From Anodontia alba (taxonomy: Eukaryota > Mollusca > Bivalvia > Lucinida > Lucinidae), in contig OZ024827.1 in assembly GCA_964016985.1 (NCBI GenBank), forward strand, positions 58,095,643-58,159,642: DNA of 64,000 nucleotides. Direction: 5' to 3'. Both the position numbers and the translations under genes were made by a program. Under the pieces are notes generated by a model. That model saw nothing but the letters and a program-made list of their open reading frames with translations. It did not search any database and was not told the DNA's origin. This document shows, piece after piece, positions 1 through 9,538 of the stretch. Within the stretch, counting starts at the first letter, position 1. Every line of letters starts with the position of its first letter.

Positions 1-421
1 CTGCAACTTACAGGCTGGACTACTACTCACGCACGAGGTCTGGACGTGCACGCACTCCGTGTCTGGGCGAGGTGATCTAGTTATGAATTATAACTAGGCA
101 CTGTTTCAAGCCAACCCAGTAGTCCAGTAAAACTAATCCAGATTTATCTGGTGCTGCCTCTATGTGACTCAGTTGCCTGGCAGCGTTAAAAATCTGTAAA
201 CTGTAAACTACTCTACAGAAGACCCCATGTGAAATCTGGTGAAAACTGACAAGTGGTTTCACAGAAGACATTTAAAGATTTATACAATTTTATACACAAA
301 CAAAGCCTAAGGGCAAAGGCAGATACCCCGAGGGGATAAAATTTTAATTGTAGCTAACAAGTTTTACTACTTTTATCATACAGTGTAAGTTTCAGCCATA
401 AGTCTTTAATACATTTTTAGA
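1..421. repeat. Dispersed repeat R, copy 1 (left part, interrupted)
   Basis: No gene is visible. From about position 225 the sequence (ATGTGAAATCTGGTGAAAAC onward) matches 2540-2790, including the stretches around AACTAACAAGTTT and TTAATACATTTTT. The match resumes after 1889, so this repeat is interrupted by the element at 422-1889. A similar phrase (GTGAAATTTGGTGG) recurs near 9750 and 54760, so it is a dispersed family. It has no RNA or protein signature I can name. Confidence 0.6.
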
Positions 422-562
422 CAAGAGCTGTCGTAGGACAGCGTAGCTCGCCTGCTGGGTACATTTTATATTGTAACATTTTTATCATTAAGAAAATCAA
501 AATGAAATAATCTATGAAATAATTTTCAAGTTATATGGCGAAATCATTCAACCATATAATAT

Positions 563-1370
563 AGGTCACACTGACCTAGATGTATTTGTATGTAAATCAT
601 TTTGTCACATAGATATAATAATCCAGGTATGACAATTCTCCATGAAATAGTAATAAAAATAAAAGGCAAAATCACTGAAGCATGAAATATAGGTCATAAT
701 GACCTAGATATAGTAAGTGGTCATTCATTGGGTCACATGGAACTAATATCCCAGGTGTGACATTTACCCAACAAATAGTATTCAAGATATAAGGCAAAAA
801 TCACTGAACCATGAAATATAGGTCACACCAACAGAGATATATTTTGACGTCAATAATCGGGTCACAAGGAACTAATATCCCAGGTGTGACATTTATCCAA
901 CAAATAGTATTCAAGATATAAGGCAAAATCACTGAACCATGAAATATAGGTCACAATGACCTAGATATAGTAAGTGGTCATTCATTGGGTCACATGGAAC
1001 TAATATCCCAGGTGTGACAATTATCCAACAAATAGTATTCAAGATATAAGGCAAAATCACTGAACCATGAAATATAGGTCACAATGACCTAGATATAGTA
1101 AGTGGTCATTCATTGGGTCACATGGAACTAATATCCCAGGTGTGACATTTAACCAACAAATAGTATTCAAGATATAAGGCAAAAATCACTGAACCATGAA
1201 ATATAGGTCACAATGACCTAGATATAGTAAGTGGTCATTCATTGGGTCACATGGAAGTAATATCCCAGGTGTGACATTTATCCAACAAATAGTATTCAAG
1301 ATATAAGGCAAAATCACTGGACCGTGAAATCTAGGTGACCTGGACCGTAAAATGTAGGTCACCATGACCT
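563..1370. promoter_or_regulatory. Six perfect AGGTCAnnnTGACCT palindromes (ERE-type) in copy A
   Basis: Exact 15-bp matches to the nuclear-receptor inverted repeat with 3-bp spacer occur at 563-577, 691-705, 948-962, 1076-1090, 1205-1219 and 1356-1370. The spacers differ (CAC, TAA, CAA, CAA, CAA, CAT), but both half-sites are intact in all six. The unit near 829 has lost the second half-site. This is the consensus oestrogen response element. Binding in this animal is untested, and the palindrome could instead be retained as DNA structure. Confidence 0.6.
623..1330. repeat. 128-bp tandem repeat array in copy A
   Basis: The anchor CCCAGGTGTGAC recurs at 750, 879, 1007, 1135 and 1264, giving a 128-129 bp period, preceded by a diverged unit near 630. 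Each unit contains AGGTCACAATGACCT, a GGTCACATGGAA stretch and AAGATATAAGGC. Copy B has one more unit, so the array changes size by whole units. Confidence 0.85.
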
Positions 1371-1889
1371 TTACTCTCTTACACTTAAACCGATGTCACA
1401 TAGTTAGCTGATGTATAACCAGTTGTGTCTATAACCTGTAGGCATATAAGATTTTACAAATGTGTCCTAGATTTTGACCCCTAGCCCCACCCCAAGGCCC
1501 ACCCTGAGGTATGAACCCAGGGGTATGTTCTTTTGGAATCTCAGAAGACTCGTCCAGGTACCCAAATTCTAAATATGAATGCTCTATGAGGAGTGAAAGT
1601 CAAGATATAAGAATTTGAAAAACTTTAACACAGTATTACAAAGGTGTCCTAGATTCTGACCCCTAGCCCCACCCAGGGGCATGAACCCAGGGGTTTATTC
1701 TCTTGGAATCTCAGAAGACCCTTCAAGGTACCTAAGTTCCAAATTTGATGCCTCTGTGAGGAGTGACTGTTGAGATATAAGCATTTGAAAAACTTTAACG
1801 CAGTGTGACGGGAACGGGAACGCAAACGCAAACGTGGACGACCGGGGTGACTACAATAGCTCTCCTTGTACTTCGTACAGGCGAGCTAA

Positions 1890-2097
1890 AAATGATTTTT
1901 CAACATTATGAATGGGGACACAGATTTCACCTTGTCATAAATAGATCAAAGGTCACCCTTAGATCATCATCTGAACAAACTTGGTAGACCTTGTGTCCCA
2001 AATATTATATATACCAAGATACAGTCTGAAAATTTTCTTTTTTCTTGAGAAGAAAATTTTAAGTTTTTATTTATTTAATTGTTTTTTTTACCATATA
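1890..2097. repeat. Dispersed repeat R, copy 1 (right part)
   Basis: The sequence AAATGATTTTTCAACATTATG and on continues the repeat cut at 421, by comparison with 2724-2790. An AT-rich tail follows, up to the TA where the MITE begins. No gene is visible. Confidence 0.5.
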
Positions 2098-2458
2098 CAG
2101 TAGAACTTCAGTGGCTCGAACCCCGATGGCCTGTTTACCATGGATGAGTCAAACGCGTTCTTGAGTCCGCAGGGATTTCCTCCAAATACGATATACAATG
2201 TACGGATAATTTAGGGAGGTTTTCTTCTTTTATCTTGTAAATGTATGCTGTGTGTACTCATTAGAATTGCCTCTAGGTGATTCTAATGAGTACACATAAC
2301 ATACATTTAAAATACAGAACACCGAAAAGATATCCCACAATTATCTCCATTGTGCCTCCTGGTGTGGCACTAATAGTAACCTTCCGAGGCTCGAACTACC
2401 GCTGTCTCGAACAAATTTTCGTGGTCCCAAAGGGATTCGAGCCATCGAAGTTCGACTG
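2098..2458. mobile_element. pogo/Tigger-type MITE with internal hairpin
   Basis: The 361-bp element is flanked by TA dinucleotides (2096-2097 and 2459-2460). Its ends are inverted: the left begins CAGTAGAACTTCAGTGGCTC, and the right, read in reverse complement, begins CAGTCGAACTTCGATGGCTC. TA target and CAGT ends are typical of pogo/Tigger DNA transposons. The middle holds a 27-bp stem (2241-2267 with 2280-2306, two mismatches). It has no transposase, so it must have moved using another element's enzyme. The short ORFs crossing it are not genes. Confidence 0.75.
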
Positions 2459-2519
2459 TATAGGCATGGTGGTCATCTTGTTCAGTAGTGTTGAACCATT
2501 TGAACAAACTGTCAATATC

Positions 2520-2800
2520 TCTTTGACAGAAGGCTCCATATGAAATCTGGTGAAAATTGGTCATGTGGTTTCAGAGAAGATGTTTAAAGATTACATGATT
2601 TTAAACATGTATGTAGCCAAGGGGCAAGGGCCAGGGGACAATATTTTGATTGTAACTAACAAGTTTACTACTTTAATCATGCAAATTTCTGCCATTAATC
2701 TTTAGTACATTTTCAGAAAATTATTTTTCAACATTTTCCAGATACAAGAGTATGGGGATACAAATGTGACCTAGTAACGGGTAACATTCTACCCGTTCTA
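2520..2800. repeat. Dispersed repeat R, copy 2
   Basis: This aligns with 225-421 and continues past the point where copy 1 is broken, which makes it the empty-site reference for the element at 422-1889. Nothing in it looks coding. Confidence 0.6.
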
Positions 2801-3254
2801 AAAATACCACTATTACATCGCATGATGACATTATTATTGGGGCTCATCTCAATGATGTTCTTGGGTTCATCACAGCAGTGTTTTGGGGTTCGTCTCAACA
2901 CTGTTTCGCATTAACATTATGGGTAAACAATAATATTGTATTTTTTTTTATTATTATTTATTTATAGTTTTTTTTTTGTTGTTTTTTTTATTTTGTTTTT
3001 TATCCTCACTGACGCACTCAAGTTGCAAATGAAATCAGCTATTAAAGCCTGTGACTGTCATGTGACTACCACTTGCAGTAATTTTAAAATGGCAATGCAT
3101 CCGGACTGAAGCAATTGCATTCCGTTTTTTCATGCTTTTATTTTTGCAGCTTTCTTGAATATATTTTATTTTTATTGTCTCAAAGGCAGGTTTTATTTAA
3201 TTTCTGCTTTCTAACCAGACTTTCATAAGAAACCTCCATTGTATGCATAGACAG
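2801..3254. other. AT-rich unique stretch
   Basis: A short repeated GGGG/TTCRTCTCAA phrase lies near 2840-2910, a T/A-rich low-complexity tract at 2940-3000, then unremarkable AT-rich sequence. No gene, RNA or element boundary is visible. Confidence 0.4.
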
Positions 3255-4870
3255 AAAACTGAGGTTTTGGACTGAAGAAATAGCATTTTAGTTGTGCACT
3301 GCAGAGCTTACAGTGAGGTATTGGACTGAAGAAGTAGTATTTTAGTTGTGCACTGCAGAGCCTTTAGTGAGGTTTTGGACTCAAGAAATAGTATTTTAGT
3401 TGTGCACTGCAGAGCCTATAGTGAGGTTTTGGACTCAAGAAATAGTATTTTAGTTGTGCACTGCAGAGCCTTTAGTGAGGTTTTGGACTCAAGAAGTAGT
3501 ATTTTAGTTGTGCACTGCAGAGCCTATAGTGAGGATTTGGACTCAAGAAGTAGTATTTTAGTTGTGCACTGCAGAGCTTATAGTGAGGTTTTGGACTCAA
3601 GAAATAGTATTTTAGTTGTGCACTGCAGAGCCTATAGTGAGGTTTTGGACTCAAGAAGTAGTATTTTAGTTGTGCACTGCAGCCTTTAGTGAGGTTTTAG
3701 ACTCAAGAAGGAGTATTTTAGTTGTGCACTGCAGAGCCTTTAGTGAGGTTTTGGACTCAAGAAGTAGTATTTTAGTTGTGCACTGCAGAGCTTATTGTGA
3801 GGTTTTGGACTCAAGAAATAGTATTTTAGTTGTGCACTGCAGAGCTTATAGTGAGGTTTTGGACTCAAGAAGTAGTATTTTAGTAGTGCACTGCAGAGCT
3901 TATAGTGAGGTTTTGGACTCAAGAAATAGTATTTTAGTTGTGCACTGCAGAGCCTATAGTGAGGTTTTGGACTCAAGAAGTAGTATTTTAGTTGTGCACT
4001 GCAGAGCCTATAGTGAGGTTTTGGACTCAATAGTATTTTAGTTGTGCACTGCAGAGCCTATAGTGAGGTTTTGGACTCAAGAAGTAGTATTTTAGTTGTG
4101 CACTGCAGAGCTTATAGTGAGGTTTTGGACTCAAGAAATAGTATTTTAGTTGTGCACTGCAGAGCCTATAGTGAGGTTTTGGACTCAAGAAATAGTATTT
4201 TAGTTGTGCACTGCAGAGCCTTTAGTGAGGTTTTGGACTCAAGAAGTAGTATTTTAGTTGTGCACTGCTGAGCCTATAGTGAGGTTTTCGACTCAAGAAG
4301 TAGTATTTTAGTTGTGCACTGCAGAGCTTATAGTGAGGTTTTGGACTCAAGAAGTAGTATTTTAGTTGTGCACTGCAGAGCCTATAGTGAGGTTTTGGAC
4401 TCAATAGTATTTTAGTTGTGCACTGCAGAGCCTATAGTGAGGTTTTGGACTCAAGTAGTATTTTAGTTGTGCACTGCAGAGCTTATAGTGAGGTTTTGGA
4501 CTCAAGATGTAGTATTTTAGTTGTGCACTGCAGAGCTTATAGTGAGGTTTTGGACTCAAGAAATAGTATTTTAGTTGTGCACTGCAGAGCTTATAGTGAG
4601 GTTTTGGACTCAAGAAGTAGTATTTTAGTTGTGCACTGCAGAGCTTATAGTGAGGTTTTGGACTCAAGAAGTAGTATTTAAGTTGTGCACTGCAGAGCCT
4701 ATAGTGAGGTTTTGGACTCAAGAATATAGTATTTTAGTTGTGCACTGCAGAGCCTATAGTGGTGTTTTGGACTCAAGAATATAGTATTTTAGTTGTGCAC
4801 TGTAGAGTCTATAGTGAGGTTTGGGACTAAGAAATAGTGTTTTAGTTATGCACTGCAGAGCATGTAGTGA
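3255..4870. repeat. 54-bp minisatellite, about 30 units
   Basis: GCAGAG recurs at 3301, 3355, 3409, 3463 and onward at 54-bp steps with very high identity. A few units are shortened (near 4030, 4405 and 4450), and divergence rises at both edges (3255-3340 and 4735-4870). Each unit contains a PstI-type CTGCAG. Because 54 is a multiple of three, and some frames lack stops, long periodic ORFs appear on both strands (18-residue period). They break wherever a unit has an indel, so I do not call a protein. Confidence 0.95.
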
Positions 4871-4992
4871 GGAATCTTGTCATAGTTCTGGTTAAGCAGA
4901 CATGGTAATATCGGGGTAAGACAGAGCCTAGTTATTATGTACAGAGCTTTTCTAAGCAAGACAAGTCATACAAGATTATGCATGAAACTTAC

Positions 4993-5088
4993 ATGTACTA
5001 TTATGTCATCTTGTTTCAAGGGAGAACATTCGAACTCATCAGGATCTATTGTAGTCTGGATTTCTTCCTTGATCTGTGGCAAGTCTTT
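4993..5088 (-). CDS. Candidate internal exon, unknown gene
   Basis: On the minus strand a pyrimidine tract ending TTATTTTCAG precedes a 96-bp open stretch, followed by GTAAGT, a consensus donor. The exon is exactly 32 codons and in phase 0 at both ends. It encodes an acidic segment containing KEEIQTTIDPDEFECSPLKQ. No domain is recognisable. The strong splice signals and acidic, non-repetitive composition set it apart from the surrounding repeats. It could be a remnant exon of a host gene lying on the minus strand. No partner exon was found in the window. Confidence 0.35.
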
Positions 5089-5288
5089 CTGAAAATAAAA
5101 AAAAAAAAAAAAAAATATAAGAAACATCAAGACAAAAAGAAATCTTAATGCATAAACAAACAGCAAAAGCCTAGATCAGCATACATAAGCATGTAGTACA
5201 GTCAAAGCCATAAGGCTGAAAGACGACTTCATACTATTTTTACTCCAAGTATTCAGACAGACAGGCCTGTGCAAACATTGTGCATGTT

Positions 5289-5520
5289 AATCCTGTCTTC
5301 AATGCTTGCAGTTCTAAAAGTCAAATGGAGTGTGTTCTATTATAAAGATAAGAATGATAAGGTGTTCACATATCCAAATACTATGAATAAATATGATCTT
5401 GTTAGAGAAGATTCTGATGAGATTGTGCATGTGCATGCAAAAGCTACTTGGCATGGGCAGCTGACACAAAAAAAAATGTTTTTAGAGAAAACAGATGTGC
5501 CCCAACCTCCAAAATACTAA
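5289..5520 (+). CDS. Possible exon, unknown protein
   Basis: An open stretch follows a possible acceptor (CTTGCAG near 5310) and runs to TAA at 5518-5520. The product would be about 70 residues, hydrophilic, including YYKDKNDKVFTYPNTMNKYD. There are no domains and no family is recognised. It lies 200 bp from the minus-strand candidate exon, so both cannot easily belong to one gene. It may be chance. Confidence 0.2.
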
Positions 5521-6322
5521 GACAGGTGTTGACTTTGAAAATGTGAAGGTCTTCAAAACCCAATCAACTCTTCACACTGTCCCAGTGATGTAGCTACACA
5601 GGTTTGAATCAAATTCATCATTTGCTTCAGGAGACAGAAATAGAGCGCACAGAAGCTGTTTTTGTTTAAGGTAGTACTAAAGTCAGAGACCAATTTTTCA
5701 AAAAATCTAATTTTTTTCTAATATGTTTTATTTGAAAGTAGGATCTGTGGGGAATAAGAAAATGATTAAAAAAGTATAACTCACTGTGCAAAATTTTGCG
5801 GCAGCGCCCAAAAAGGAGGGCTGGTCACGTACACAAATTTTGATTATTTTATTACATGAAAAAAATCAAGTTTTTCTTTAATTAAGTGTCAGATGAAGAG
5901 AAAATTGGTAATATTTTGGGTTTTGAAGCTTATAGCACATGTTTGATCAGATTTGAATAAAGCAGAATAGAAATATCAACAATTTAATCAGATTTAAGGA
6001 AAAAAAAATAGGTTTCTTTTGGTTCTTACCAGGGTCCATATAACACAGAAGACAGATACAAAAATAATTCAGAACATAAAAATTAAGACAAAAATGTATT
6101 TCTAAAATCTAACTTTTTCTTATACACTTTCAGATGATAGAACTTATTATTATCTATTGAAAACTGAAAAGAAATTGAAAGATCCCTGTTCAAAATTTTA
6201 TATTTGTTTTGGAATTACACCTCTCTTGACCAAAAAAGCACAAAATCACAGATTTTAAGCCTGAGTGGCCCTTTAGCTTTCATGTAGTATCTGATTTTTA
6301 TCCAGCTGAACCAAATATTAGA
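5521..6322. other. AT-rich stretch without recognised features
   Basis: Ordinary AT-rich sequence with poly-A/T runs. No ORF of note, no inverted ends and no tandem period seen. Confidence 0.5.
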
Positions 6323-8492
6323 CTAGCGGCCCAAGTGGGCCAGAAATCGCACAACTGGATTAGGCTGATCATGATATGTTAGTGTGCCATAGTGACCATC
6401 TTGGCTATCAGATCAGATTGCCTTTAGCAATCCAGAATCTAATGTTATTTGAAGAGTTTCAAGATTGCCACCATGGCCGCCATCTTGGATACTGGAACTG
6501 AATGATTTAGTATCTCCCCAATGCCTCCCATCAAATTTCACCTTAAACTGACTTATGGTTTGGGAGGAGATGTGGTTTGAAATTCAAGATGGCCACCATC
6601 TTGAATATTGAAACAGAATGATTTTAGCAATTCTGAGTTTCCCCAATGCCCAATGCCCCCCATCAAGTTTAAGCTCCATCAGACTTATCGTTCAAGAGCA
6701 GATGTGATTTGAAGATCAAGATGGTTGCCAAGGTGGCCATCTTGGATATCAGAATGGAACCAATTTAGTAATTCTAAATCTCCATGCTGCCCCTATGCCT
6801 TCCACCAAGTTTCTGCTGCATCAGACTTATGGTTCGGGAGCAGGTAACAATTGAAGACTTTCAAGATGGCCGCCCTGGTGGTCATCATGGATAAGATTCT
6901 GATGGAGATGTCCAAAATGTGAAAGAACCATGGTCAACAGACCATGGCATAAGCTGATCTGGAGCAAAGCTCCAGGTGAGCTAACAATTGAAGATCTTCA
7001 AGATGGCTGCTGTGGGGGCCATTGTGGGTATCGTAAAGTTTTGGCTCAATCTGAATTGTCATTTGGGAGCAGATGAGGTTTGAAGATTTTCAAGATGGCC
7101 ACTTTAGGGGCCATCTTAGATATCGGAACAGAACAATTTTAACAATTCTGAATCTCTGTGTAGCTCCAATGCCTCCCATCAAGGTTGGGTTCAATCCACA
7201 TTACAGTTTGGGAGATGCTGTTTGAAGAATTTCAAGATGGCTGCCATGGCCGCCATCTTGGATGTCAGAATGGAACAAATTAGGCAGTTCTGAATCTCCC
7301 CGATGCCTCCCACCAAGTTTCAGCTTAATCTGACTTACCGTTCAGGAGCAGATGTCGTTTCAAGATTTTCAAGATGGCCATCATGGTGCCCATGGTGGAT
7401 ATTAGAACGGAACAAATTTAGCAATTCTAAATCTCCATGTCATCCTAATGCCACTCACTTAGTTTGGACTCAATCCAACACACCATTTGGTAGCAGACAT
7501 GGTTTGAAGATTAGCACTTCTAAATCTCCAGCTGGCCCTTAATGCCTCCCACCAAGTTTGGACTCAATCTGACTTAGGGCTCGGGTGCAGATGTTGTTTC
7601 AAGATTTTCAAGATGCCTGCCCAGGCCACCAACTTGGATAACCAAAGAGAAGATTTTGGCAATTCTGAATCTCTATGCTGCTCCAATGCTTCCGACTCAA
7701 TCCAACTTATGGTTTAGGAGAGGTCATATGAAGAATTTCAAGAAAGCTGCCATGGCAGCCATCTTGGATATGAGAATAGAACGATTTTAACAATTCTGAA
7801 TATCTATGATGCTCCAATGCCTCCCATCAAGTTTCAGCTCAATCTGACTTACGGTTTGGACGGAGATGTCATCTGAAGAATTTCAAGATGGCTGCTATGT
7901 CAAATAAATCAATTTTAGCAATTCTGAATCTCTATGTCACTCTGATGTCTCTCATCAAGTTTTAGCTCAATCTGACTTATTGTTTGGGAGGAGATGTGGT
8001 TTGAAGAATTTCAAGATGGCGCTAATCTATGATATCAGAATGGAACGATTTTAGCAATTCTGAATATCTATGTCGCTCTGATGCCTCCCATCAAGCTTTG
8101 GCTCAATCCAACTTACGGTTTGGGAGGAGATTCGTTTGAAGAATTTCAGCGGCCATCTTGGATATCAGGACGTAACGATTTTAGCAATTCTGAATCTCTA
8201 TGTCCCTCCGATGCCTCTCATCAAGTTTCGGCTCAATCAAACTTACGGTTTAGGAGGAGATGTTGTTTGAAGAATTTCAAGATGGCCACCCTGGCAGCCA
8301 TCTTGGATATCGGAGCGGAATGACTTTTAGCAATTCTTAATCTCCATGTTGCCACAATGCCTCCCACTAAGTTTGTGCTCAATCCAACTTATGGTTCTGG
8401 AGAAGATGTCAAAAATGTGAAAAGCTAATGACAGACGAGGGACAACAGGCCACGGCATAAGCTGACCTGCAGCAAATCTCCAGGTGAGCTAA
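6323..8492 (+). mobile_element. Hairpin-ended element with AAGATGG tandem core (CTAG class)
   Basis: It starts CTAGCGGCCCAAGTGGGCC, in which GGCCCA-AG-TGGGCC is a palindrome, and ends CCAGGTGAGCTAA (8480-8492), the same 3' terminus as its relatives. The core is a degenerate tandem array of about 120-135 bp units with TTTCAAGATGGCYGCC, CATCTTGGATATC and CAATTCTGAATCTC. A second 3'-type terminus lies inside (near 6943-6985, CTCCAGGTGAGCTAA). The region may therefore be two elements in series, or one that acquired an internal end. Confidence 0.6.
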
Positions 8493-9538
8493 TAATCAAT
8501 ATAACTAGTTTCAGCTCTTGAATCAGCCATATTGATTTTACACATATAAGAGTTATGGCCCCTGAAATGGTAAAAAATCACTAATTTTAAAATATTGTGT
8601 ACACCAAAATCATTATTCTGATTTGTACCAACTTGGTATATAAAGTCTTCAAGTATTATTTGATTTCATAAAGTTATGGCCCCTGAAACTATGAAAAACC
8701 ACTAATGTTAACATAGTGTATACCCTGAAGCCATTATTTAATATCTGATTTAAATCAAAATGGTATGAAAAGGTAAAACAGGCCAAAGTTCTAGTATTTT
8801 TCTGCCAAAAAAATTAACCCTGGAAGAGTTATGAGCCCTGAAATAGGAAAGAAAAAATCTAGTGTTTAAGCTCTTATACTCTACTGATCATCTGAATTTT
8901 GCAAAATTAAGGAAAAAGTTAGATGACCACAAGAGTCTGTATTATTTCTCAAAATACTTGAGTCACATGATGCATGCCATGGTTAAGCCCCACTTGAAAC
9001 CATAAAATAATAATTTAAAAATCATTAATTACAAGTCTGCACATTGTTTATTCCCTGTTACCCCATTATATATATACTGGGGTACATGAAGGTACTTATT
9101 ATAAGACAAAAACTGAATATCATTTTTTACTTTAATTATTTGGACAGACAGGCCTGTGCAAACAGTGTAGGCCCAAATCAGATGCCACATAATTCAAAGT
9201 AGAACACATTTCATATAGGTGTGTTTATGTAATGCGAGTAAGTGAACACCTGAGGAAACAAACTGCTGTCACTAAAGAATCAGTATATACTGGATAGTTT
9301 CTGTGTTAGAAGTGCCCTGTCAAGGAACTTCTAAGTGCTAAACAACATATGATTTTTGTGTAGAAATAATAATAATAAATTATCTAGATAAGCCTCTCAT
9401 CTAGAGCACTTAAATGTACATAGTCCTGGTCATTTTTCATCTGATATTACATTCATTTGAATTAAGATTCTTTATGTCCATTGTATATTAAGAGTCAAAT
9501 GCTTTTGTGTCTAACAGAGTAGTGAGCCTAATCTACAA
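8493..9538. repeat. Short diverged repeats, no gene
   Basis: Between 8520 and 8900 the phrase AGTTATGGCCCCTGAAA recurs (8550, 8674 and a weaker copy near 8829), giving two to three diverged units. The rest is AT-rich. The phrase ACAGACAGGCCTGTGCAAAC (9140) also occurs at 5257, marking another dispersed repeat. Confidence 0.45.

Larger units (their letters stand above)
422..1889 (+). mobile_element. Hairpin-ended tandem-core element, copy A (Helentron/pearl-like, non-autonomous)
   Basis: The 1468-bp element begins CAAGAG followed by a hairpin (GCTGTC-GTAG-GACAGC) and ends with a hairpin whose arms are AGCTCtCCTtGTAC and GTACaGGcGAGCT, followed by TAA. The core is a 128-129 bp tandem array. 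A second copy lies at 39929-41504 and is nearly identical outside one unit and a 14-bp gap. The boundaries come from an empty-site comparison: sequence at 2700-2740 reads CATTTTCAGA then AAATTATTTTTCAAC, and here the element sits exactly between those halves with no target duplication. It has no coding capacity. The structure (asymmetric ends, 3' hairpin, central tandem repeats, no target duplication, A/A insertion) is what is known for Helentron-derived elements such as bivalve pearl. A match to that class is inferred, not proven. Confidence 0.75.

Noticed and set aside
3348..4721. Repeated VVHCRAYSEVLDSR and SPKPHYRLCSAQLKYYFL proteins
   Set aside because: They are translations of the 54-bp minisatellite on both strands; frames break at unit indels and no start, splice or composition evidence supports a gene.
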